Assembly: GCF_014647255.1 (NCBI RefSeq)
Contig: NZ_BMOV01000003.1
Location: 248,001 to 312,000 of the forward strand
From: Iodidimonas muriae
GTDB taxonomy: Bacteria > Pseudomonadota > Alphaproteobacteria > Sphingomonadales > Rhodothalassiaceae
DNA length: 64,000 bases
Direction: 5' to 3'
Below, piece after piece: positions 53,835-64,000 of the stretch. Numbering within the stretch: position 1 is the stretch's first letter; the number at the start of each line of letters is the position of its first letter. A program made the translations under genes and the position numbers. A model generated the notes under the pieces. That model saw only the letters and a program-made list of their open reading frames with translations, was not told the origin of the DNA and did no database searches.

Positions 53835-54805
53835 TTCAAAAACCGAAAAATCAACAGTTCCACAAAAATCAACACCACCATCCCAAGGCAGAAATATAAA
53901 AAGGCAACGGGGCTTTCCACTCCCGGCATACCGCCAATATTCACCCCGAACAGGCCGGTTAAAAAGCTGATGGGCAAGAACACGCCAGTGATGATTGTCA
54001 GAAGATAGACAATGCGGTTCATGCGGTCGGACAATTGCGAATAAAGTTCATCTTGCAAAACAAAGGCCCGCTCGCGGATCACATCCAGATCCTCCACATA
54101 ACGGGTTACCCGGTCCACCTGTTCCAGCAGATGCTCCCGGTCTTCGCTTTCCAGCCATGGGGGTCGCGCCGCCGCCAATTCCGACAAAGCCTCGCGCTGG
54201 CTGGAAATATAGCGCCGCAAGGAAATGGCCCGCCTGCGAACCGCCCCCAATTCCTTGCGCAAACCCGCCCCCGGCTCATCCACCAGCCGCTCTTCCAAAT
54301 CGCCCAATTCATCTTCCAGACTGTCAATGGCCGGCTCCATGCGCTCGGTCAGTCCGGCGGCAAGCAAGGCAACAAATTGCCCAACGCGTTTAGGCCCTGC
54401 CCCTTGCTCGATCTTGTCACGGATATTGGCAATGGCGGCGATCTTGTGCAGCCGGGCCGAGATGATGCAATGGGGCGTGATCCACAAACGAATCGCCACC
54501 ATATTTGCAGGGTCCTGGGAAGGATTGAGATTGACGCCGCGCAAGTTCAGCAAAACGCCATCGCTGAAGGCGGTGCAGCGGGGCCGCGTATCTTCCGCCA
54601 ACAGCGCCCGAATGGCCATGCTATCAAGCCCCGATCCGGTGTTCAGCCAATTTTGTGCGCGCGCATTGGTGCGGTTCACATGAATCCATGTAAGCGGACC
54701 GGCCTCATCCTCTATCGAACGATCAAGCGCCTCCCACCCCAACGCCACGCCGCCGCCAAGACCATCCAGCGCATAGGCACAAATCAGGCCATTGTCTTCC
54801 CCCAT
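53825..54805 (-). CDS. zntB: CorA-family divalent cation transporter, ZntB-like
   Basis: A 326-residue member of the CorA/ZntB group. It has a large soluble N-terminal funnel domain, a long helix, then two C-terminal membrane helices joined by GVNIGGMPG, where CorA has GMN and ZntB GVN. ZntB moves zinc; the direction is debated. The ATG at 54805 follows AAGGAA; the in-frame extension to 54862 is rejected. Confidence 0.88.
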   Translation of the reverse strand: MGEDNGLICAYALDGLGGGVALGWEALDRSIEDEAGPLTWIHVNRTNARAQNWLNTGSGLDSMAIRALLAEDTRPRCTAFSDGVLLNLRGVNLNPSQDPANMVAIRLWITPHCIISARLHKIAAIANIRDKIEQGAGPKRVGQFVALLAAGLTERMEPAIDSLEDELGDLEERLVDEPGAGLRKELGAVRRRAISLRRYISSQREALSELAAARPPWLESEDREHLLEQVDRVTRYVEDLDVIRERAFVLQDELYSQLSDRMNRIVYLLTIITGVFLPISFLTGLFGVNIGGMPGVESPVAFLYFCLGMVVLIFVELLIFRFLKWI

Positions 54806-54877
54806 AGGACATTCCTTTTCATTGCCCACGTCCTGCCTTAAACAGAATAGCGGAAATCTCATGAAGGGACAGCGTCC

Positions 54878-55621
54878 ATGATCCTCGATTATCTCGCCAC
54901 CCCGGAAATTTGGGCCAGTTTTCTCACACTGTCTCTTCTGGAGATCGTTTTGGGTATCGACAATCTGGTGTTTTTGTCGGTCATCACCGAAAAGCTGCCC
55001 CCAGATCAGGCGAAAAAAGCCCGGCGTATCGGGCTTGCCGGTGCGCTTATCATGCGCATTGCCTTGCTTTTGATGCTGTCATGGATCATTGGCCTGACCG
55101 CCCCCATCCTGACCATTTATGATTTTATATTTTCCTGGCGCGATCTGATCCTTGGCGCAGGCGGGCTGTTCCTATTGTATAAAGGCACCAGAGAAATCCA
55201 CGCCGTAGTGGAAGGCGAAGAAGAACACGGCTCCGAAAAAATGGCGCTTGGCATGGCCGCCGCCATTATACAGATCATGATTCTCGATGCGGTGTTTTCG
55301 CTCGATTCCGTAATCACCGCCGTGGGTATGACAACAGAACTACCGGTGATGGTCGCCGCCGTGGTCTTTGCCATTCTGGTCATGCTGTTTGCCGCTGAAC
55401 CCGTGGCGGCGTTCATCAGCCGCCATCCCACAACAAAGATGCTGGCCTTGAGCTTTTTGCTCTTGGTCGGCGTGGCCTTGGTGGCCGATGGCATGCACTT
55501 CCACATCCCGCGCGGTTATCTCTATTTCGCCATCGCCTTTTCCTTGTTGGTGGAAGGGCTGAATTTGGCCGCAATGCGCCGCCGGACCCGCCTGCGCGCC
55601 GAAGGGAAAAAACAGTCTTGA
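54878..55621 (+). CDS. TerC-family integral membrane protein
   Basis: A 247-residue membrane protein with about 7 helices. LEIVLGIDNLVFLSVI is the TerC signature with membrane-embedded acidic residues, repeated as ILDAVFSLDSVITAVG in the second half. Family members handle Mn2+ export or associate with tellurite resistance and protein secretion. I see no manganese riboswitch in the 72-base gap upstream. It is divergent from the ZntB-like gene. Confidence 0.9.
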   Translation: MILDYLATPEIWASFLTLSLLEIVLGIDNLVFLSVITEKLPPDQAKKARRIGLAGALIMRIALLLMLSWIIGLTAPILTIYDFIFSWRDLILGAGGLFLLYKGTREIHAVVEGEEEHGSEKMALGMAAAIIQIMILDAVFSLDSVITAVGMTTELPVMVAAVVFAILVMLFAAEPVAAFISRHPTTKMLALSFLLLVGVALVADGMHFHIPRGYLYFAIAFSLLVEGLNLAAMRRRTRLRAEGKKQS

Positions 55622-55633
55622 TCCCTCTTGGGT

Positions 55634-56434
55634 CTAGTCCAGAGGATGACCGTGATTGAGCGGCCCATGGCCCTTGCCAAAGCCCGGTGCTGTGGCAATG
55701 GCCTTATGCACATAAGCATGGGCGCGGCGCACCGCGTCTTTCAGGTTCAGGCCTTGCGCCAAGCCGGTGGCAATGGCACTGGCAAGGGTGCAGCCGGTGC
55801 CGTGGGTATGGCGGCTTTCGATACGGGATGCAGAAAACTGCGTCACCGTTTCAGCCTGCACCAACAGATCCACCAGCTCCACCCCGTCCAGATGGCCGCC
55901 TTTGGCCAGAACCGCCATTTTATTGGGAAGCAACTCCGCACATAATGTCCGGGCCGCCTTTTCCATCATCCCTGTGGTTTCAACAGGCAGATCGGTAAGG
56001 GCCGCAAGCTCCGGGGCATTGGGGGTAACAAGATAGGCAAGGGGCAACAAGTGCTGCTTGAGACACGCCACGGCATCAGGAGCCAAAAGCGACGCCCCCC
56101 CTTTCGCCACCATCACAGGGTCCAGAACAAGGGGGATCTGAGGCGCCTCCTCACGCAAGACATCCGCCACCGCCATGATGGTTTCCACAGCGCCCATCAT
56201 GCCCGTTTTGATCGCATCGGCCCCAATATCACGCAGCACCACGCGGATCTGATCGGCAATCATATGGGGGGAAATGGCCTGCACAGCATGCACGCCCAGC
56301 GTATCTTGGACCGTAATGGCGGTGATGGCGCTGGCCGCATAGCCGCCCAGCATGGTGACAGTTTTTATATCCGCCTGAACACCGGCACCACCGCCGGAAT
56401 CCGAACCCGCAATGATCAGCACCCGTCCCCGCAT
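55634..56434 (-). CDS. thiD: ThiD, hydroxymethylpyrimidine (phosphate) kinase
   Basis: ThiD phosphorylates HMP and HMP-P for thiamine synthesis. The 266-residue protein begins VLIIAGSDSGGGAGVQADIK, the family hallmark. It has DPVMVAKGGASLL, TPNAPELAALT, and the catalytic GTGCTLASAIATGLAQG near the C-terminus. The start at 56434 lies one base after the glmM stop. No other thi gene is in the window. Confidence 0.93.
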   Translation of the reverse strand: MRGRVLIIAGSDSGGGAGVQADIKTVTMLGGYAASAITAITVQDTLGVHAVQAISPHMIADQIRVVLRDIGADAIKTGMMGAVETIMAVADVLREEAPQIPLVLDPVMVAKGGASLLAPDAVACLKQHLLPLAYLVTPNAPELAALTDLPVETTGMMEKAARTLCAELLPNKMAVLAKGGHLDGVELVDLLVQAETVTQFSASRIESRHTHGTGCTLASAIATGLAQGLNLKDAVRRAHAYVHKAIATAPGFGKGHGPLNHGHPLD

Positions 56435-56435
56435 A

Positions 56436-57779
56436 TCAGGCTGCCGCCTCAACCACTTGGCAAATATCGTGCACCACATGCGCCACAAGATCCGCATCGT
56501 CGCCTTCGGCCATCACCCGCACCAAAGGCTCCGTACCGGATTTGCGAATCACCAAACGCCCGTGATTGCCCAACTGTATTTTTCCTTGTTCGATGGCCGC
56601 CTGAATGCGGTCATGTTCCAAGGGATTTTCAACGCTAAAGCGCACACTTTTCAAAAGCTGCGGAACCTTTTCGAAACAGCGGGTCACTTGGCTCGCCGCA
56701 TCGCCCGACGTCACAATACAAGCCAGAATCTGCAAGGCGGCGATCAAGCCGTCACCCGTGGTGGCATAGTCAGACAAAACGATATGCCCCGATTGTTCGC
56801 CACCAAGATTGAAGCCGTGGCTCCGCATATGTTCCACAACATACCGGTCCCCTACATCCGTGCGTGCCAGGCTTAGGCCGCGCCCTGCCAAAAAGCGTTC
56901 CAGTCCCAGATTGGACATGCTGGTGGCCACCAGCCCGCCGCCTTTTAACAGGCCGCGTTTATGCCAGTTATCGGCAATCAAGGCCATCAATTGATCGCCA
57001 TCGACAATCCGCCCGGTTTCATCCGCCAAAATCAGCCGGTCCGCATCGCCATCAAGGGCAATGCCCAGATCCGCACCATGCTCCACCACCGCTTTTGCCA
57101 TGCGTTCCGGCGCTGTAGAGCCACAGCCATCATTGATATTGAAGCCATCAGGGTCCACGCCGATGCGCACCACATCCGCACCAAGTTCCCACAGCACAGT
57201 GGGGGCAACCTTATAAGCGGCCCCATTGGCGCAATCGATCACCACTTTTACACCATCCAGCGTCAATCCTGCGGGCACGGTGGCCTTGGCAAATTCGATA
57301 TAGCGGCCTTCTGCATCCGCAAGGCGGCTGGCGCGGCCCAGATCGGACGGCGCAACGAGCCCTTCATCCAGACCATTATCCATCAGCCGTTCGATATCGA
57401 TTTCCACAAGGTCCGACAATTTATAACCATCGGGACCAAACAGCTTGATGCCATTATCATGATGCGGATTATGCGAGGCGGAGATCATCACCCCCAGATC
57501 AGCGCGTAAAGACCGGGTAAGCATGGCAACGGCAGGGGTCGGCATGGGCCCCACCATGATGACATCCATTCCCGTAGCGATAAAACCCGCTGTCAGGGCC
57601 GGTTCCAGCATATAGCCCGAAAGCCGGGTATCCTTGCCGATCACCACCCGATGGCGATGGTCGCCGCGCCGGAAAATGCGCCCAGCGGCCATGCCCACAC
57701 GCATGGCAATATCCGCAGTCATTGGGGCGGTATTGACAGTTCCCCGAATCCCGTCCGTTCCGAAATATTTCCGTGACAT
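56436..57779 (-). CDS. glmM: GlmM, phosphoglucosamine mutase
   Basis: GlmM converts glucosamine-6-phosphate to the 1-phosphate for UDP-GlcNAc. The 447-residue protein starts [13 protein letters not shown] and carries the phosphoserine Ser102 in [14 protein letters not shown], the metal loop DGDADRLI and the C-terminal [12 protein letters not shown]. The start at 57779 is preferred over in-frame 57842. It follows folP and ftsH on the same strand, a common alphaproteobacterial order. Confidence 0.96.
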   Translation of the reverse strand: MSRKYFGTDGIRGTVNTAPMTADIAMRVGMAAGRIFRRGDHRHRVVIGKDTRLSGYMLEPALTAGFIATGMDVIMVGPMPTPAVAMLTRSLRADLGVMISASHNPHHDNGIKLFGPDGYKLSDLVEIDIERLMDNGLDEGLVAPSDLGRASRLADAEGRYIEFAKATVPAGLTLDGVKVVIDCANGAAYKVAPTVLWELGADVVRIGVDPDGFNINDGCGSTAPERMAKAVVEHGADLGIALDGDADRLILADETGRIVDGDQLMALIADNWHKRGLLKGGGLVATSMSNLGLERFLAGRGLSLARTDVGDRYVVEHMRSHGFNLGGEQSGHIVLSDYATTGDGLIAALQILACIVTSGDAASQVTRCFEKVPQLLKSVRFSVENPLEHDRIQAAIEQGKIQLGNHGRLVIRKSGTEPLVRVMAEGDDADLVAHVVHDICQVVEAAA

Positions 57780-57828
57780 GCAGCCCTCGACACTTTCAAT
57801 TCTTTTGCAGGTGGCAGACCCAATGATC

Positions 57829-58965
57829 TCAACGCCCCGCATCTATCCCTTGTTCCATCACCGCGCTGGCTGCCAAGCCTTGAAGAACGCGCACAGCCTG
57901 TACGGTTTCGCGCACATCATGCACCCGCAGGATCTGCACGCCAAGCCCAAGCCCGGCAAGGCCCGCAGCCAAAGACCCGCCCAAGCGGTCCCCGGCCGGT
58001 TCTTCCGCGGACAAGGCCCCGATGAACCGTTTTCTCGATACGCCCAAAAGCTGCGGCACCCCAAGGCTGTGCAAGGCCCCCAAGCCATTGATCACATCCA
58101 GATTGTGCCGCACGGTCTTGCCAAAGCCGATACCGGGATCGACCATCAACCGTTCCCGCCCCAGCCCTGCCGCTTCACATGCGGCAATGCGGTGCAAAAG
58201 CCAGATATATATTTCAGCCAGCACATGATCATAGACCGGCGCATCTTGCATGGTTTGGGGCGTGCCCTTGGCGTGCATCAGAATCACCGGCGCATCGCTG
58301 GCCGCGGCCACAGCCAAGGCCCTGTCGTCATAGGTCAGGGCCGATATGTCATTGATGATATGCGCTCCGGCTTCCAAAGCCGCTTCCATCACCGATGCCT
58401 TGCGGGTATCCACCGAAAGCACCGCGCCACTTTTCGCCAGACCTTCGATCACCGGCACAATGCGCTGGCGCTCTTCTTCTTCCCAAACGGGCTTGGCACC
58501 GGGCCGTGTGCTTTCACCACCGATATCCAGAATATCCGCTCCCGCGTCGATCAGCGCCTGACCATGTGCAAGAGCTGCATCCACATCGGAAAACCGCCCG
58601 CCATCGGAAAAACTATCGGGTGTGACATTCACAATGCCCATCACCATGGGGCGGCCAAAGCCCAAAGGCATCGCGCGGCCCGGTATGGTCATGGGCGGAC
58701 GAGGTGCCGTCAACGCCGTCAACCGGCTATCAAATTTTTCCAAAAGCGCCGGATCAAGATCAGCCCGCCACTCTGCAAGCTGCCCAACAGACACCTGCTC
58801 CATCGCCACCGGCGCATCGCCATCAAGAAGCGTCACAAGAAGGCGAGAAAACCCATAAGGCCCCCCCGCCAAAGGCAAAAACGGGGCACCGGCAACAAGC
58901 GCCGGTGCCACAGGTTTAAGAAGAAACTCGCTGTCTTGACACGCCGAGGCGTCTTTCATCCGCAT
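57829..58965 (-). CDS. folP: FolP, dihydropteroate synthase
   Basis: FolP condenses p-aminobenzoate with dihydropterin pyrophosphate. The catalytic part starts with [15 protein letters not shown], then [11 protein letters not shown], and has [14 protein letters not shown]. The protein is 378 residues, about 90 longer than usual, because of an N-terminal extension before residue 105 of unknown role. It sits between ftsH and glmM. Confidence 0.93.
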   Translation of the reverse strand: MRMKDASACQDSEFLLKPVAPALVAGAPFLPLAGGPYGFSRLLVTLLDGDAPVAMEQVSVGQLAEWRADLDPALLEKFDSRLTALTAPRPPMTIPGRAMPLGFGRPMVMGIVNVTPDSFSDGGRFSDVDAALAHGQALIDAGADILDIGGESTRPGAKPVWEEEERQRIVPVIEGLAKSGAVLSVDTRKASVMEAALEAGAHIINDISALTYDDRALAVAAASDAPVILMHAKGTPQTMQDAPVYDHVLAEIYIWLLHRIAACEAAGLGRERLMVDPGIGFGKTVRHNLDVINGLGALHSLGVPQLLGVSRKRFIGALSAEEPAGDRLGGSLAAGLAGLGLGVQILRVHDVRETVQAVRVLQGLAASAVMEQGIDAGR

Positions 58966-59011
58966 GGGTCACTTTTGTCCCGGCGCTATTCCCGTCAGCA
59001 TGGACTTACAG

Positions 59012-60934
<1,923 letters not shown>

Positions 60935-61125
60935 GCCAGTTCCTTCCATTCGCCGCACGCAGGCCGAAAACATAAACTGCGCGCACAGATAACAGCCTTA
61001 TTAAACCACTCTTCAACGCCTGTTGCTAGAGTGTGAACCCATAAATTGCAGCTTAGGGTCAGCTTCTAGCAAATAAGCACTCGCCCCCCATCTACAAGGA
61101 CAATTCTCCATGGAAGGGGCCCGTC

Positions 61126-62451
61126 TTACTCTTGTTCAACATCTGGCATGGCCTCGAACACCGATTGACGCGCCATAAGTTCAGTGGAAAATCCTGCTCC
61201 ATACCCACGCCATCCTAAGAAAGGCACCGCCACCACCCGCCCATCGCGCCACAAGGCGGGCAGGCTTAAACGCACGGGATAGGGCAGCGCTTTATCAATG
61301 TCTTGGCCTTCTTTGCATAAATACCGCCACCCCGCATCCCCCAAGGCCCCCACCATAGCGGGTTTTTGCTTCGCGTCTAAAGACGCCCTGATCCGGCCAT
61401 CCCAAAACACCGTCTCGCCCGGCTTTATCGGAAGAGGGGCCGCGCAAGCGGCTTCTTCGCGGCAGATAATCACCTGCTCCCCATCTTGCAAGAAAACCCG
61501 GCAGCCGCGCAATGTTGCCCCTTTGAAACCGGCTGCGCCCATCTCTGCCAACAAGGCTTCAAGGCCAGTGAGCCGGGGCGGATAGATCGCCCCCCCCACA
61601 AACATCAGCAATCTGGACAGCAGCCGCAATTGAATTTCCAATGGTGCCGTCTGGAAGCCGGTCCGCTGAACCGTCACATATCCTTGGGCTGAAAAGACAA
61701 CACAGCGCGCCATCAGATCTTGGGCATAATGATCCAACGCCTCTCCCGCCCGACGCATATGCTGCGCCGTTTGCGCCAAGCGCCGGGCCGTCAATCCGGA
61801 CAAGGGCGGATTGTCCAGCAATGCCCGCGCGTGGCTGCGGTCATAAGACAGGTTCCGGTTTGATGGATCTTCAATCCATTCTTGGGAAAAGGCTTTGCAG
61901 GTGGCAATAAGCCGCGCCTTGGGTAGCGACAAAAGCGGACGATAGCGACGCAAAGGGCGCCCGTTCTGCAAAGAGATATGCGTCAGGGCCGGGGCGACCG
62001 CCGCCATCCCGCCAAGCCCCCACACACCGGACCCGCGGGCCAAACGCAGCAAAAGCGTTTCCGCCTGATCATTCTGATGATGGGCCAGCAACAAGGCATG
62101 GATGCCGCGCTCCCGGCATCGCTCTTCCAACAACCGATACCGCGCCGCGCGGGCCGCCGCCTGCAGATCACTTGCGGGTTTCGGGCCATCCCAGTGCAGG
62201 CGATCATGGAGAATCCCCAAAGGCTTCAGCCAAGCCCCGACCCGATCCAGTTCCAAAGAGGCTTCCGGACGCAAGCCATGATCCACACTCAGCGCCACCA
62301 CAGCCCCCCAGCGGGCTGCCAAGCGCACAAGGGCCATGCTATCCGCCCCGCCTGACACAGCAACCGCCACCGGACCGTTTTCGGGCCGCAGCCCCAGCCC
62401 CACCATCAGATGGGCGAAGGTCTTATCGGAAACAGGCGCATTATCGACCAT
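61126..62451 (-). CDS. tilS: TilS, tRNA(Ile) lysidine synthetase
   Basis: TilS converts C34 of the CAU-anticodon tRNA(Ile) to lysidine, an essential step. The 441-residue protein has the PP-loop VSGGADSMALV near residue 33, HHQNDQAETLLLRLARGSG, and the NSD-type middle and C-terminal domains. It lies between cpoB and ftsH on the same strand, with a 191-base gap before ftsH. Confidence 0.94.
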   Translation of the reverse strand: MVDNAPVSDKTFAHLMVGLGLRPENGPVAVAVSGGADSMALVRLAARWGAVVALSVDHGLRPEASLELDRVGAWLKPLGILHDRLHWDGPKPASDLQAAARAARYRLLEERCRERGIHALLLAHHQNDQAETLLLRLARGSGVWGLGGMAAVAPALTHISLQNGRPLRRYRPLLSLPKARLIATCKAFSQEWIEDPSNRNLSYDRSHARALLDNPPLSGLTARRLAQTAQHMRRAGEALDHYAQDLMARCVVFSAQGYVTVQRTGFQTAPLEIQLRLLSRLLMFVGGAIYPPRLTGLEALLAEMGAAGFKGATLRGCRVFLQDGEQVIICREEAACAAPLPIKPGETVFWDGRIRASLDAKQKPAMVGALGDAGWRYLCKEGQDIDKALPYPVRLSLPALWRDGRVVAVPFLGWRGYGAGFSTELMARQSVFEAMPDVEQE

Positions 62452-62462
62452 GCGCCCGCCTT

Positions 62463-63425
62463 TTAGTTACAAGACAGCCGCGCACGCTCTGCCGCCATCC
62501 TTTGCTTGATGCGGCTTTCCGCCTTTGGATATTTTTGATCCAATTCATCAAAGGCTGCACAGGCATCGGACGGCTGATCCAAAGCCGCCAGTGTCATCCC
62601 CAGCTTCAAAAGGCTGTCCGCTGCCTTGGCTCCGTCACCATAATCCTGATAGCCGGTGAGAAATGCCTGGGCGGCGCGGGGATAATCCTGGCGCACATAA
62701 TAGCTTTCCCCCAGCCAATATTGAGCATTGCCCGCCAAAGGATGGTCACGATGATCGGCCAGAAACTTGCGAAAAGCCGTTTCGGCCTGAGGGAACTGGC
62801 CGCGGCGCAGCAGATCATAAGCCCGTTGATATTGCTCGTCGGGGCTTAAAATATCGCCGCTGGTTGAGGCAACCGTGTCAGGCAAGCTTGTGGGATTGGC
62901 AAGCAAGGCCTGCGCGTCTTCCGGCGTGGGAGTTTTGACCAACCCCGCGGGTGCCGATTGTTTCACCCCCAAATCCCCACGGCTGTCAGGCACAGACCCG
63001 GCGACAGTCGCGCCGGAGACGCCACGCCCCTCCAGCATTTGCAACCGCAAGGCCGTATCTTTTTCAAAACGGGAAAGCTGGTCCGCCATTTGGCGATTCT
63101 CGAATTTCAGCTCTTCGATTTTTCCGGTCAGCGCACCCAACTGGCTTTCAAGCGCGTCCACCCGCAAGGACAAATCCGCCAGCAAACCGCGACCCCCGGC
63201 CGTTGCAGGCATTTGGCTATCCGCCCTCGATGATGCAGGACCAACGGCACGATCCTGTTGTGGAAATGCCGTGTCATCACCATTGAAAACCCGGCGCTGT
63301 ACCGCCCGCAATTGCTTTTCAAGCGTTTCGATCTTGTCGTTAATTTCGGCCCGGGTCTGCGCGAAAGACGGGGTCGCTTGGAAAATAAGGCTTAAAAAAA
63401 CAAGAAAAACCAATTGCCTGTACAT
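62463..63425 (-). CDS. cpoB: CpoB (YbgF), Tol-Pal system periplasmic coordinator
   Basis: CpoB links PBP1B activity to the Tol system during outer-membrane constriction. The 320-residue protein has a signal peptide (MYRQLVFLVFLSLIFQATPS to FAQ), an N-terminal coiled coil (about 25-125), a linker, and C-terminal TPR repeats starting at EQYQRAYDLLRRGQF and including YWLGESYYVRQDYPRAAQAF. Its position directly after pal confirms the assignment. Confidence 0.93.
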   Translation of the reverse strand: MYRQLVFLVFLSLIFQATPSFAQTRAEINDKIETLEKQLRAVQRRVFNGDDTAFPQQDRAVGPASSRADSQMPATAGGRGLLADLSLRVDALESQLGALTGKIEELKFENRQMADQLSRFEKDTALRLQMLEGRGVSGATVAGSVPDSRGDLGVKQSAPAGLVKTPTPEDAQALLANPTSLPDTVASTSGDILSPDEQYQRAYDLLRRGQFPQAETAFRKFLADHRDHPLAGNAQYWLGESYYVRQDYPRAAQAFLTGYQDYGDGAKAADSLLKLGMTLAALDQPSDACAAFDELDQKYPKAESRIKQRMAAERARLSCN

Positions 63426-63583
63426 AGGAACTCCCTTGATCCCGCATCAGCACGCCCCTGCATGGGGCGGAACGCTGAAACGCCCCGCACTCCCCCAACC
63501 AACCATAAAGGTTTGGCAAAAGAGAGGCACGGAGCGCTTCGGAGAAGAAACCGGCCTTTCAAGAAAGCCAGCGCCGGCGCAAA

Positions 63584-64000
63584 TTACGCGCCAGCACGAT
63601 CAATTTTCAAGACAGCGCGGCGGTTTTGACGCCACACGCTTTCACCCGATCCCAAAACAGCAGGGCGCTCTTTGCCATAGCTGATGGTCGACAGGCGATC
63701 CGGGGAAATTCCGAGTGCCACCAAATAATTCTTGGCAGCCGTGGCACGGCGTTCACCCAGCGCCAGATTGTATTCGCGGGTGCCGCGTTCATCGGCATGG
63801 CCTTCCACAACAGCCTTTACAGACCGATGGTTTTGCATCCATTCCGCCTGACGTTGCAGCGTTTGGCGTGCTGCAGGGTTCAATTCAGAACTGTCAAAAG
63901 AAAAGAACACCCGGTCACCGGCATAATTTTCCAGTGCCGATTGCGTTGCGTCACCGAATGGATCGGTGATTTGTTCCTGCTCTACCTCGGCAGAAGGTAC
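63584..64000 (-). CDS. pal: Pal, peptidoglycan-associated lipoprotein (C-terminal part, cut by window edge)
   Basis: Pal anchors the outer membrane to peptidoglycan and binds TolB. The 138 residues visible include the OmpA-like domain: VFFSFDSSELNPAARQTL, then EGHADERGTREYNLALGERR and RQNRRAVLKI. The reading frame stays open to base 64000, so the lipobox and start lie outside the window. cpoB follows after 158 bases with no terminator that I can see. Confidence 0.93.
   Translation of the reverse strand, partial: VPSAEVEQEQITDPFGDATQSALENYAGDRVFFSFDSSELNPAARQTLQRQAEWMQNHRSVKAVVEGHADERGTREYNLALGERRATAAKNYLVALGISPDRLSTISYGKERPAVLGSGESVWRQNRRAVLKIDRAGA

Noticed and set aside
54806-54877. Manganese (yybP-ykoY) riboswitch before the TerC gene
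   Set aside because: The gap is only 72 bases and lacks the conserved loop sequences.

Overview
The window is a gene-dense bacterial chromosome segment. It reads as alphaproteobacterial: a mraZ-rsmH-ftsL-ftsI-murE-murF-mraY cell-wall cluster, a pal-cpoB-tilS-ftsH-folP-glmM-thiD run, dapD-dapE next to a pyrimidine 5'-nucleotidase, a DUF2336 protein and a class A RNase P RNA. The MurE DNPR motif plus dapD/dapE point to a Gram-negative with meso-diaminopimelate peptidoglycan. I make no genus claim. I recognised no tRNA, rRNA, CRISPR, transposase or integrase.

Layout. 1-7.1 kb: division and cell-wall cluster on the minus strand, each gene overlapping the next by 4 bases, preceded by a phased array of MraZ-type boxes. 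7.4-7.8 kb: rnpB. 8-13.5 kb: a TetR repressor divergent from an RND efflux pair (adaptor and permease). 13.5-23.3 kb: mixed housekeeping genes, including glutaminase, a streptogramin-lyase-like propeller paired with a CxxCH protein, an acyl-CoA carboxylase beta subunit, and dapE-dapD. 39.3-48 kb: nucleotidase, diguanylate cyclase, DUF2336 protein, cysK, serine acetyltransferase, plsC and a MASE1 histidine kinase. 48.2-51.8 kb: a second, non-canonical cell-wall-like operon (Ddl-like ATP-grasp ligase, alpha/beta hydrolase, membrane-anchored Mur ligase). 51.9-64 kb: small envelope proteins, ZntB- and TerC-type membrane proteins, then thiD-glmM-folP-ftsH-tilS-cpoB-pal.

The main discovery candidate is the segment between two 176-bp direct repeats (23355-23530 and 39270-39445, 4 mismatches by hand alignment). 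The repeats are two copies of the 3' end of the nucleotidase gene. The roughly 15.7 kb between them separates that gene from dapD and looks like an acquired catabolic island. It encodes a deiodinase-family thioredoxin-fold protein, a glutathione transferase, a modified M24 peptidase-fold enzyme, a 2-oxo-acid dehydrogenase E1alpha/E1beta/E2 set, an aldehyde dehydrogenase, a beta-hydroxyacid dehydrogenase, an MFS transporter, a TauE-type exporter, a TonB-dependent receptor, a Tat-exported double Rid-domain protein and one LacI-family regulator. A 12-bp palindrome, GCAAACGTTTGC (one copy with a changed centre), lies before each of the four plus-strand operons. The whole island therefore looks like a single LacI regulon for uptake and oxidation of one unidentified outer-membrane-imported substrate.
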